The notes under the pieces are model-generated. The model saw only the letters and a list, made by a program, of their open reading frames with translations, was not told the origin of the DNA and searched no databases. From IMG/VR virus record IMGVR_UViG_3300048546_000154, positions 35,490 through 99,489 of that record: a DNA stretch of 64,000 nt, one strand, 5' to 3'. The stretch comes from a virus. Below, in pieces: positions 14,198-22,970 of this stretch. How positions within the stretch are numbered: the first letter of the stretch is position 1; each line of letters opens with the position of its first letter. Position numbers and translations under genes: made by a program.

Positions 14198-14406
14198 TGG
14201 AAGGTAAATTTGTTGTAAAAATTAACAATAAACTTCACATCTATACTCAATATGATGAAATTCCTAATGAGATAGGTGCGGTTATATCTTTTGAGCCTAA
14301 TTATCCTAGTCCACCACATACAGAAGAACAACATAATTACATAGAAACCTTTAACGACAAATTAAAACTATTAATGGAGAGAGAATGCCTGCGGTTACGA
14401 GGATAG
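14197..14406 (+). CDS. Small hypothetical protein before PAAR
   Basis: 69 residues starting at GTG 14197, which overlaps the preceding stop. EGKFVVKINNKLHIYTQYDE and IPNEIGAVISFEPNYP suggest a small beta domain, followed by a helix. Its last 22 bases overlap the PAAR gene, pointing to coupled translation with a baseplate component. No family recognised. Confidence 0.6.
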   Translation: MEGKFVVKINNKLHIYTQYDEIPNEIGAVISFEPNYPSPPHTEEQHNYIETFNDKLKLLMERECLRLRG

Positions 14407-14672
14407 GAGACGCTGATGTTGCTCATTGTTCAGGAATGACAAGAGCAGTTGGTAGTCCAAATGTTAATGCAAACGGGATACCAGTAAGTAGACAAGGAGA
14501 TGTTAATACAACTCACTTACTACCAGGTGTACCTTGCCCAGCACACGCTGCCCCTATTGCAACTGGTTCAAGTACGGTCTTTATAAATGGTAAAGGTTGT
14601 GGTCGTGTCGGTGACGGTATTTCAGGTTGTACGAGTGTAGCAGCAGGAAGTCCAAATGTCTTTGCCGGTTAG
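14385..14672 (+). CDS. PAAR-domain spike tip (gp5.4-like)
   Basis: 95 residues, a complete PAAR domain. It has the repeated pattern GDADVAHCSG...GSPNVNANGIPVSRQGD...H...PCPAHAAPIATGSSTVFINGKG and ends GSPNVFAG. PAAR proteins form a sharp cone held by a metal ion bound by His/Cys residues (here among His14, Cys15, His44, Cys51, His54) and cap the central spike; T4 gp5.4 is the counterpart. It should sit on the beta-helix of the gp5 at 8860. Confidence 0.9.
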   Translation: MPAVTRIGDADVAHCSGMTRAVGSPNVNANGIPVSRQGDVNTTHLLPGVPCPAHAAPIATGSSTVFINGKGCGRVGDGISGCTSVAAGSPNVFAG

Positions 14673-14674
14673 TG

Positions 14675-14682
14675 TATAAATA
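14675..14682 (+). promoter_or_regulatory. T4-type late promoter for gp25-gp6-gp7
   Basis: TATAAATA plus TTAGTA, 20 bases before the gp25 start and just after the PAAR stop. Confidence 0.78.
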
Positions 14683-14701
14683 TTAGTACAAAGGAAAGAC
14701 T

Positions 14702-15127
14702 ATGGCATTCTACGATTCAAAAGCAAGTACAAGTAAGAAAAGAGTAAACAGGATTTATTCTGATTTAGACCTTGATTTCACAAGAAATCCGGTTACAGGA
14801 GATGTGGTTAAACTTGTTGATGTAGACGCTGTTAAAAGAAGTGTAAAGAATTTAATACAGACAAATCATTATGAGAGACCTTTTCATCCTGAAATAGGTA
14901 GTGATGTAAGAGCATTGTTGTTTGAAAATATGACACCTTTGACTGCTCTTAATTTAGAAAGAAAAGTTGCTGAGGTTCTAGTTAATTTTGAACCAAGAGC
15001 AAGTATAGAAAGTATCGTTGCGGCTCCAGATATTGACGCAAATAGATACCATTTACAAATCAGTTTTTATGTTGTTGGTATTCAATCACCAATTATTGTA
15101 GAAACATTTTTACAGAGGTTAAGATAA
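14702..15127 (+). CDS. gp25: Baseplate wedge protein gp25
   Basis: 141 residues, usual size for gp25/IraD-type wedge proteins. YSDLDLDFTRNPVTGDVVKL is followed by VKNLIQTNHYERPFHPEIGSDVR, the family's most typical segment, and FENMTPLTALNLERKVAEVL. gp25 with gp6 and gp53 holds the inner baseplate ring to the sheath. First gene after a late promoter, with AAAGGAAAG before the ATG; it overlaps the next gene (TAATG). Confidence 0.92.
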   Translation: MAFYDSKASTSKKRVNRIYSDLDLDFTRNPVTGDVVKLVDVDAVKRSVKNLIQTNHYERPFHPEIGSDVRALLFENMTPLTALNLERKVAEVLVNFEPRASIESIVAAPDIDANRYHLQISFYVVGIQSPIIVETFLQRLR

Positions 15128-15363
15128 TGGCTTGGGTAACGGTACCAGGAAGTAATTCAATATGGCAATATGAAAATACTGCTACGGCTGCAAACACATA
15201 TCCTAATTCAGCAGACGGTGCTAATTCAGTAATCGCAAATGGAATTAGAACATATACTAAACCAGGTACGAGTGATACCGTACAAGTTTATATCAGATGT
15301 AGAAAAGCAGGCGAAACAATAGAGCGTGGTGAGTTATCAAAAACTTACTATGACGCACAATAG
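15127..15363 (+). CDS. Small structural-type hypothetical protein
   Basis: 78 residues, Thr/Ala/Asn-rich, no charged helices, with a beta-like second half (IRTYTKPGTSDTVQVYIRCR). It lies between gp25 and gp6, coupled to gp25 by TAATG, so a virion or baseplate accessory role is likely. I do not recognise a T4 counterpart. Confidence 0.6.
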   Translation: MAWVTVPGSNSIWQYENTATAANTYPNSADGANSVIANGIRTYTKPGTSDTVQVYIRCRKAGETIERGELSKTYYDAQ

Positions 15364-15373
15364 GAAATAAAAA

Positions 15374-17230
15374 ATGGCAAGTACCAAACTAGATATTACG
15401 GAACTGGATTTTGACCAGATAAAAACAAATTTAAAAGTATTCTTACAATCACAACCTGAATTTTCAGACTACAACTTTGAAGGTAGTGGTTTTGCTGTAT
15501 TATTAGATTTACTTGCTTACAATACACACTATCTAGGTTTCAATGCTAATATGTTAGCAAACGAAATGTATTTGGATTCTGCTGATGTTAGAGCAAACAT
15601 TGTTTCATTAGCAAAGATGTTAGGTTACACACCTTCTAGTGCAAAAGCACCAACTGCTTCAATTGACATTGTAGTTAATGACGCAAAAGGTACAACACTA
15701 ACTATGAACAAAGGTTCTGTATTTACTTCTTCTGTAGACGGAACAACTTATAACTTTATTACTAATACAGATACAACAACTTCACCTGTTGATGGTATTT
15801 ACAAATTTTCTAGTGTACCAATTTCAGAAGGTACACCTGTAACCTTTAGATATACGGTTGACACACTAGACCCAGACCAAAAATATTTAATACCTAGTAT
15901 TGACGCTGATACTACTACATTACAAATCAAAGTACAAAAAAGTTTAACAGATACAACTTCTGAAACATACACAAGCGTTTCTGGATTATTAAATTTAAAT
16001 AACGAAAGTCAAATATACTTCTTATCAGAAACAGATACAGGTAAGTTTGAAGTTAAATTTGGTGACGGTATTATTGGTAAGAAATTAGAACACGGTAATA
16101 TTATTATTATGGATTATATTGTAACCAATAAATTAGAAGCAAATGGTGCAAACTTATTTAATCCTGCAGGTAACATTGGTGGTTTCTCTAACATAACGGT
16201 TACGACCGTATCAGAAGCACAAGGTGGTTCACTACCTGAAACAAAAGAGAGTATTCGTTTCAATGCACCTTTACAATATACAGCACAAGACAGAGCGGTT
16301 ACTACTTCTGATTACGAAACAAAAGTAATGTCAATTTATCCTAATACACAATCAGTTAGTGCTTGGGGTGGTGAAGATGATGAGACACCTGTTTATGGTA
16401 TTGTAAAAATTGCAATCAAACCTATGAGCGGTTCTTCATTAACAACACAAACTAAAGCAGATATTGTAAAACAATTAAAAGAATATAATGTAGCTTCAGT
16501 TTCACCTGTTATTGTGGATCCTGAAATTACAAGTATAGTTATAAATTCAACTGCAAAGTATGATGAAAGAGCAACAACAAAAGACGCCAATACAATTAAA
16601 GCAGATATTATTAATACATTAGGTACTTACAATGTATCTACACTACAAAAATTTGATAGTATGTTTAGACATTCTAAAGTCGTTAAATTAATTGACGATA
16701 CAGACAATAGTATACTATCTAACATAACAACATTAAAAATAAGAAAATCATTCATACCTACTTTAAATTCATCTTTGAAGTATAGTGTATTCTTTAGAAA
16801 CGCTGTTTACAATCCACATACTGGTCATAACTCAACTGCTGGTGGTGTGGTTACATCATCTGGTTTTAAAGTACAAGGTTCTATCACTAACGAACAATTT
16901 TTAGATGATGACGGTAATGGTAACATAAGAAGATATTATCTATCAGGTGCAACTAGAGTTTATACTAACTCAACGCAAGGTACGATTAATTACACGAATG
17001 GTGAAATTACAATTAATTCACTACAGATTACAGAAATTTCAAATATAAGAGGGAGTGCTTCAACGGTAATAGAACTGACCGTGCAACCTGCTTCAAATGA
17101 CATTGTTCCTGTTAGAGACCAAATTTTAGAGTTAGATATTCCTAATTCAACAATTTTGGTTGAGAAGGATTCCTTTGTTGGCGGAAGCTCGGATGCCGGT
17201 GTTGGTTATACTACTACTTCAGCATATTAA
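15374..17230 (+). CDS. gp6: Baseplate wedge protein gp6
   Basis: 618 residues (T4 gp6: 660). The start LDITELDFDQIKTNLKVFLQ, then GSGFAVLLDLLAYNTHYLGF with NEMYLDSADVRANIVSLAKM, is the conserved N-terminal segment of gp6/J-like wedge proteins. Later, QYTAQDRAVTTSDYETKVMS and YGIVKIAIKP are typical of the baseplate J core. gp6 dimers form the iris ring that opens on contraction. Fits directly between gp25 and gp7, as in T4-like gene order. Confidence 0.88.
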   Translation: MASTKLDITELDFDQIKTNLKVFLQSQPEFSDYNFEGSGFAVLLDLLAYNTHYLGFNANMLANEMYLDSADVRANIVSLAKMLGYTPSSAKAPTASIDIVVNDAKGTTLTMNKGSVFTSSVDGTTYNFITNTDTTTSPVDGIYKFSSVPISEGTPVTFRYTVDTLDPDQKYLIPSIDADTTTLQIKVQKSLTDTTSETYTSVSGLLNLNNESQIYFLSETDTGKFEVKFGDGIIGKKLEHGNIIIMDYIVTNKLEANGANLFNPAGNIGGFSNITVTTVSEAQGGSLPETKESIRFNAPLQYTAQDRAVTTSDYETKVMSIYPNTQSVSAWGGEDDETPVYGIVKIAIKPMSGSSLTTQTKADIVKQLKEYNVASVSPVIVDPEITSIVINSTAKYDERATTKDANTIKADIINTLGTYNVSTLQKFDSMFRHSKVVKLIDDTDNSILSNITTLKIRKSFIPTLNSSLKYSVFFRNAVYNPHTGHNSTAGGVVTSSGFKVQGSITNEQFLDDDGNGNIRRYYLSGATRVYTNSTQGTINYTNGEITINSLQITEISNIRGSASTVIELTVQPASNDIVPVRDQILELDIPNSTILVEKDSFVGGSSDAGVGYTTTSAY

Positions 17231-17234
17231 TTAA

Positions 17235-19799
17235 ATGAAGTTTAATAAAAAAATTACAAACCTTTTACAAGGTCAAGTACCTGATTTTGTAATTGAAGAG
17301 CATCCTAAATTTTTAGAGTTTGTAAAAACTTATTTTCAATTAATGGAAGCCGCTGAGCTTTCTATTTCATCTTCTCAATCAACAGATGGTATATTACTTG
17401 AAACAGAAACAGGTCAATCTAATACTTTATTATTAGACGCAAGTAGACTTGGTTCAGAAGCAACTCAAATAGACGCAGGTTCTAAAATCTTACAAGAACA
17501 ATCATCATTTGGTAAATTCACAACTGGTGAAACTATTAAAGGTGAAACTTCTAATGCGACAGCAGTAATACTTACAGAAGATTTAATAAACGGAAGATTA
17601 TTCATTACAGCAGAAGATAAATTTATAGAAGGTGAAACGGTCACTGGAGTTTCTTCTGGTGCGTCTGGTGTATCAGGAAAGTATAGACCTAATCCAGTAA
17701 AAACAATACAAGACTTATTATCGTTTAGAGATCCTGATAAAGTTATCTCACACTTCTTATCACAATTTAGAAATGAAGTATTATCTACTATACCAGAAAA
17801 TTTAACAGATGGTCTAAACAAAAGAGAATTAATTAAAAGAGTAAAATCTTTATATCGTACTAAAGGTACTGCAAAAGGACACGAATTATTTTTTAGATTA
17901 CTATTTGGTATTGCTTCTGAAACATTTTATCCTAAAGAACAAATGCTTAGAGTATCAGATGGTGAGTTTACATCAAACACAATATTAAGATGTATTAACT
18001 CAATCGGTGATACAGGTAAATTACTTGGTAGACAAATTACAGGTATAACTTCTGGTGCAACTGCAATTGTAGAAAACATATCTCGTTTCCAAATATCAAG
18101 TGAAGTCGTATCAGAATTTTTATTAAACCAAGAAAGTATTACAGGCACATTCCAAGTTGGTGAAACTATTAGAGGTACTGCAAGTGATACAGATGACTTA
18201 TATATTAAATCAGATGTTACCGGTATACCTGGTAAATTTACAATTACTAATGATGGTTCACTTTTCACAAATAACGAACAAGTTGATTTAGTAGGTGGCG
18301 GTGGTGGTGCAAACTGCCAAGTTGGTGAAATAGGTGCAGGTGGTATTTCAGAATTTTATATTAATGCAAACGGTTCACAATATCAAATTGGAGACCAACT
18401 TGTTTTCAATAACGCAAACACAAACGGTGCTGGTGCTGTAGCAGAAGTTGCTGTAGTTAACGGTGCGATAGCAGGTGAGAGTGGTAGTGGTTATGACCAT
18501 ATCGTATTTGAAGACGCAACAAGTAAGAATGACATCAACCCTGGTGATAAAATAGTTTTAGAAAGTGGTCTTGGTGATATTACAGATATTAGATTAATTA
18601 AAAGTGGTTCAGGTTATACAAGTTTACCTACGGTTACGGTTACAAGTGATAATGGTTTATCTGCTGAGATATACGCATATGGAACTGAAATTGGAAAACT
18701 TTTAGGTATTACTACAATTGAATCTGGTCTTAAACACGATTTAAGTCCATCTCCACCAACGGTTAAATTACCACAAGCAATTCTTATATTAGGTCATACA
18801 GGTAATTATGTTGCAGGAGAAACGATTACTGGTGGCACATCAAGTAATACTGGTGTAGTTTTATCTTGGGATAGTAGTAGAGGTCTATTAAGATTAAAAG
18901 ATATTACAGGTGCATTTGTTGGACACGAAGTAATGACAGGTAGTATTTCAGGTGTTACCGGTCTAATGGCAAAAACAGATTTAGCAACTGCAACGGTTGA
19001 AGTTGTAGGTACTTCTACAAGTGAAGGTAAATATATTTCAGAAGATGGTCACTTATCAGAAACAACAATGAAAGTACAAGATAGTTTATACTATCAGGAC
19101 TTCTCGTATGTAATTAAAGTAGGTCGTACAATTGACTTATGGAGAGACGCATTTAAAAAGACAATGCACCCTGCTGGTTTCTACTTTACTGCACAAGTAA
19201 ACATTGAAAGTAGACTTAATGCAAAAAATAGAATGCCTGTTGTTGGACGGGTTACTGGTATTGTGGCAAGTCCATTTATTTCTGTATTGAATACATTGTT
19301 TGGTACAATCTTTGGAAGAAGATTAGGTACCGTAGATGATGGTACTACATTAAGAGCAAGTGGTTCTAACGCATTACAACTAGGTATCGCAGCTGATGTT
19401 GTACAAAGTGCAAAATCGCCTTTTGCAACAGATACAAGAGATTTAACTTTACATAGAACAAAGATTGCTTTCTCGTTTCAGTTTAAACCGTTTTATAACT
19501 TTAGAACGGTCAATACAAACTTTGGGTCTGTATATGCAGGACCACGATTAAGAAGTTTCAATAAATACTTTCAACAATCTATGGCTGCTTCTTCAATGAA
19601 TTGGGCTAGAGTAGCAGAATTAAAGGCAATGGGTACAAATACTGCAGCTGATGGTACAGACTTGCAATATGGAGATATAACTACTATTGCAAAGACTTAT
19701 ATTACATACCCTGCAACAATACTTGTTCCTCAAGGTAGATTTAGTAATACACAGAAAAAATTTAGTAGTGGAACGGCGAAGTTTAGCTCAACTGCATAA
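17235..19799 (+). CDS. gp7: Baseplate wedge protein gp7-like
   Basis: 854 residues. Helical regions match the C-terminal part of T4 gp7: HPKFLEFVKTYFQLMEAAE near the start, LINKREL-like LNKRELIKRVKSLYRTKGTA and HELFFRLLFG around residues 190-225, and QDFSYVIKVGRTIDLWRDAF...HPAGFYF near 620-650. Between these are repeated beta beads of the type GETITGGTSSNTGVV (at least five), which the T4 protein lacks. gp7 is the long central strand of each baseplate wedge. Position after gp6 agrees. Confidence 0.75.
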   Translation: MKFNKKITNLLQGQVPDFVIEEHPKFLEFVKTYFQLMEAAELSISSSQSTDGILLETETGQSNTLLLDASRLGSEATQIDAGSKILQEQSSFGKFTTGETIKGETSNATAVILTEDLINGRLFITAEDKFIEGETVTGVSSGASGVSGKYRPNPVKTIQDLLSFRDPDKVISHFLSQFRNEVLSTIPENLTDGLNKRELIKRVKSLYRTKGTAKGHELFFRLLFGIASETFYPKEQMLRVSDGEFTSNTILRCINSIGDTGKLLGRQITGITSGATAIVENISRFQISSEVVSEFLLNQESITGTFQVGETIRGTASDTDDLYIKSDVTGIPGKFTITNDGSLFTNNEQVDLVGGGGGANCQVGEIGAGGISEFYINANGSQYQIGDQLVFNNANTNGAGAVAEVAVVNGAIAGESGSGYDHIVFEDATSKNDINPGDKIVLESGLGDITDIRLIKSGSGYTSLPTVTVTSDNGLSAEIYAYGTEIGKLLGITTIESGLKHDLSPSPPTVKLPQAILILGHTGNYVAGETITGGTSSNTGVVLSWDSSRGLLRLKDITGAFVGHEVMTGSISGVTGLMAKTDLATATVEVVGTSTSEGKYISEDGHLSETTMKVQDSLYYQDFSYVIKVGRTIDLWRDAFKKTMHPAGFYFTAQVNIESRLNAKNRMPVVGRVTGIVASPFISVLNTLFGTIFGRRLGTVDDGTTLRASGSNALQLGIAADVVQSAKSPFATDTRDLTLHRTKIAFSFQFKPFYNFRTVNTNFGSVYAGPRLRSFNKYFQQSMAASSMNWARVAELKAMGTNTAADGTDLQYGDITTIAKTYITYPATILVPQGRFSNTQKKFSSGTAKFSSTA

Positions 19800-19805
19800 A
19801 ACGGT

Positions 19806-19813
19806 TATAAATA
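19806..19813 (+). promoter_or_regulatory. T4-type late promoter
   Basis: TATAAATA followed by TTAGGA, 21 bases before the start at 19835. Confidence 0.75.
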
Positions 19814-19834
19814 TTAGGATAGGAAGATAAAAAT

Positions 19835-21454
19835 ATGGCAAAACAAAGTATAGGATTAGGAACTACAGCGAATGATGGTACAGGTGATAACCTGCGTGTT
19901 GGTGGTGATAAAGTTAACGATAACTTTGATGAAATCTACACAGCATTAGGTGATGGTTCTGCATTACAGATAACAACCGCTGGTGCTTCATCTAACCAAG
20001 TACTTCAATGGTCTACAACAAATAGTAGATTTGAACCAACTGCTTCAGCAGCTGCTGGTGATATATCTGTAGATACAACTCCACAACTTGGTGGGAATTT
20101 AGATGTAAATGGACACGATATTGTTTCTACATCAAGTGGCGATATTAATATCATACCTCAAGGTACAGGTAGACTTAAATTTGGTTCATTAAGATTTCCA
20201 AGTAGTGCTGGTACATCAACATATGTACTTGCAACAGACGGTGCTGCCGATATGTACTGGAAACAAGTAGGTTCTGTAATTAATCTATCTGCTGACGCAG
20301 GAGCAAATGACGCTTACACGGTAGGTGATGTTCTTAACTTTGCAGGTGGTACAGGATTAACTTCAACGGTTTTAGACGACACAATTAGATTTGATATTGA
20401 CTCAAATGTCGTAACCTTAGCAGATACACAAACTTTATCAAACAAAACTTTAGACAATGTTGCTCTTACTGGAACAACTTCTGGTAATGTTCAATTAAGA
20501 TGTCAAACAATAGGTTCTTATATTGCACAAGGTGGTAATGCTCTTGCAGGATTTGAAAGTGCAACAACTTATGCTGGTGCATTTGCTGTTGATACAACAT
20601 CTTATAAATCTTACTATGCAGCTAACGGAACTTGGAACGAAATTTTATCATCAACTTCATCTATAGATGTTTTAAATGATGTTGATACAACTACACAAGC
20701 GCCTACGAGTGGACAAGCACTAATATGGAATGCAGGTTCTTCAAATTGGAGACCACAATCAATTTCAACTAGTGTTGTAACCGATACAGCACCAAGTCTT
20801 GGTGGTAACCTTGATACTTCAGGATTTACAATTCAAGGAACTGGTAAAATATCATTAAGTGGTTCTGGTTCAATTGTAAAATCAGATTTTACTAATACGG
20901 CAAGTTTTCCAAATGGGTCTGCAAGTGCAGGTGCTTTTGCTGTTGCAACAAGTACAATAAAAGCATACTATGCTACTGCTTCAGGTTGGATTAACTTATT
21001 ATCAGAAAATGATTCAATTGATTTACTTTCAGATGTAGACACATCAACTACTGCTCCTGCATATGGACAAGTATTAGTATATACAAATGTAGCAGGTACT
21101 GGTCAATGGAAACCTAATGATTATACTCCTGCAACAAGAGTATCAGCACAATTTACGGTAACTTCAAGTGGTTCAAGTGATTATGTATTTAATGGTGATG
21201 GTTTTCCATCAGCACAAAATGATCCAGTTTTATATTTAAAGAAAGCACATACTTATCAATTTGTGATAAATGCGTCTTCTCACCCATTTGAAATTAGAAC
21301 TGCGTCAGGTGGTTCTGCATACGGTTTTGGGGTAACGAATAACGCAACTGGAAGTGGAACGGTTACATTTACGGTGCCAATGAACGCACCTTCAACTTTA
21401 TATTATCAATGTACTTCACATAGTGGTATGGGCGGAGTAATTAATATAGCATAA
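19835..21454 (+). CDS. Virion protein with C-terminal cupredoxin-like domain
   Basis: 539 residues. The N-terminus (GLGTTANDGTGDNLRVGGDK, VNDNFDEIYTALG) is a common marine phage fibre/baseplate opening, followed by fibre-like repeats (TAPSLGGNLDTSGFTI; two SIDLLSDVDTSTTAP-type segments). The last 100 residues look like a cupredoxin: His483 in SSHPFEIRT and YQCTSHSGMGG giving Cys526, His529 and Met532, the ligand set of a type 1 copper site. Whether copper binds is unknown; the fold may serve only as an adhesin domain. A similar domain is inside the 52024 protein. Confidence 0.65.
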   Translation: MAKQSIGLGTTANDGTGDNLRVGGDKVNDNFDEIYTALGDGSALQITTAGASSNQVLQWSTTNSRFEPTASAAAGDISVDTTPQLGGNLDVNGHDIVSTSSGDINIIPQGTGRLKFGSLRFPSSAGTSTYVLATDGAADMYWKQVGSVINLSADAGANDAYTVGDVLNFAGGTGLTSTVLDDTIRFDIDSNVVTLADTQTLSNKTLDNVALTGTTSGNVQLRCQTIGSYIAQGGNALAGFESATTYAGAFAVDTTSYKSYYAANGTWNEILSSTSSIDVLNDVDTTTQAPTSGQALIWNAGSSNWRPQSISTSVVTDTAPSLGGNLDTSGFTIQGTGKISLSGSGSIVKSDFTNTASFPNGSASAGAFAVATSTIKAYYATASGWINLLSENDSIDLLSDVDTSTTAPAYGQVLVYTNVAGTGQWKPNDYTPATRVSAQFTVTSSGSSDYVFNGDGFPSAQNDPVLYLKKAHTYQFVINASSHPFEIRTASGGSAYGFGVTNNATGSGTVTFTVPMNAPSTLYYQCTSHSGMGGVINIA

Positions 21455-21464
21455 CAAGAAGATG

Positions 21465-21472
21465 TATAAATA
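21465..21472 (+). promoter_or_regulatory. T4-type late promoter for gp8 and following genes
   Basis: TATAAATA, 26 bases before the gp8 start. No further exact plus-strand box is seen until 41031. Confidence 0.72.
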
Positions 21473-21497
21473 TATCAAAGAACATAGGAATTAAACA

Positions 21498-22958
21498 ATG
21501 CCAGCAATTATAACAAGCAAATTTAGAAGAAATAATGCTCAACAATTTGAGGAATCATTTGGTGAAGCAACTCCTAATATCTATTATCTAGGTATTGGAA
21601 AACCTACTGCATATGGTACTAAAACTAGACCAGATGGTAGAACAGAAAACATTGGAACAGATAGTGCTCCAGTAACCCCAGCAGATTCAGTACAAGACGA
21701 ATATGATGTATTTGATGACTTACTTGCTGCTAAGAGGGTAACAAGCTCAGATGTATCTTTTGCGTGTCCAAGAATTAACTGGACAACAGGTACAACTTAC
21801 GATATTTACAGACACGATTATGGTAACAGAATTACAGGAACTACTAATGTTCAAGCTGCTCATAGTGGTGCAACGAATTTATATGACGCAAACTTCTATG
21901 TTCTTAATTCCAACTTTGAAGTTTACAAATGTTTAGATAACGATAACAATACACCATCAACGATAGAACCGACTGGCGCTTCTATTCTTATTTTAGAAAC
22001 TTCTGATGGTTACAAGTGGAAATATATGTACACTATGTCTGCTGCTCAACAAGCAAACTTTTTATCAACAGACTTTATGGGTATCTCAACAAATAGTACA
22101 ACAACGAATAATGCTAAAGATGGTGCAATAGATATTATCAAAATTAAAACTGCTGGTACTGGTGGTACTGCAGGAACATTTACTAATATTCCTATAAGAG
22201 GAGATGGTACAAACGGAACTTGTACGGTTACGATTTCAAGTGGTTCGGTTACTTCTGTTCTTCCAACAGGAACACCGTTAGGATATACTTTTGCAAATGT
22301 AAGAGTAGCAGATATTAATGCCGCTTCTGGTGGTGCATTAACTGGTGCTGAACTAGATTGTATTATCGGTCCAAAAGGTGGTCACGGATTTGACCCACAC
22401 GAAGAACTAGGTGGTTTCTTTGTAATTCTTAATACTTCATTTGAAGGTGCTGAAACAGCAAACTCTGGTGACTTTACAACTGCAAACGATTTTAGAAGAG
22501 TTGCATTAATTAGAGACCCAAAATCTGCTGGTGCAGCTGTAAGTACACCAACATTAAGAGCAACAAAAGCAGTTAGATTAAATTCTGGTGCTGGTACATT
22601 TCAATCAGATGAAATAATTACACAAACGAATACAGGTGCTGTAGGTAAAGTAGTACAATTTGATACTGCAAACAATTTATTATTCTACACACAAACAAGA
22701 TATAATGATGAAGGTGTTGACGCAACAGGAAATGGAACTGCATTTAGTGGAGTAAATGTCATAACAGGTTCTACTTCAAGTGCAACAGGAACACCAACTG
22801 GTAATACTGAAACGGTTAATAATGTTTCTTTAGTTTCTGGTTATGCAACTTCTGAACTTGACCAGGACTCTGGCGATGTAATGTACATTGAGAATAGAGC
22901 ACCAGTTAACAGAAGTGTTGACCAAACGGAGAATGTTAAGTTAATCATAGAATTTTAA
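21498..22958 (+). CDS. gp8: Baseplate wedge protein gp8
   Basis: 486 residues; T4 gp8 has 334. The N-terminus AIITSKFRRNNAQQFEESFG, YLGIGKPTAYG, PADSVQDEYDVFDDLLAAKR, then LNSNFEVYKCLDNDNNTPST and SDGYKWKYMYTMS follow the T4 gp8 pattern, and the end GDVMYIENRAPVNRSVDQTE matches the T4 end (MIYMENRPP...DQTE). An inserted middle region includes beta-bead repeats. gp8 dimers attach to the gp7/gp10 wedge parts. Confidence 0.85.
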   Translation: MPAIITSKFRRNNAQQFEESFGEATPNIYYLGIGKPTAYGTKTRPDGRTENIGTDSAPVTPADSVQDEYDVFDDLLAAKRVTSSDVSFACPRINWTTGTTYDIYRHDYGNRITGTTNVQAAHSGATNLYDANFYVLNSNFEVYKCLDNDNNTPSTIEPTGASILILETSDGYKWKYMYTMSAAQQANFLSTDFMGISTNSTTTNNAKDGAIDIIKIKTAGTGGTAGTFTNIPIRGDGTNGTCTVTISSGSVTSVLPTGTPLGYTFANVRVADINAASGGALTGAELDCIIGPKGGHGFDPHEELGGFFVILNTSFEGAETANSGDFTTANDFRRVALIRDPKSAGAAVSTPTLRATKAVRLNSGAGTFQSDEIITQTNTGAVGKVVQFDTANNLLFYTQTRYNDEGVDATGNGTAFSGVNVITGSTSSATGTPTGNTETVNNVSLVSGYATSELDQDSGDVMYIENRAPVNRSVDQTENVKLIIEF

Positions 22959-22970
22959 AGAGGAAAATAA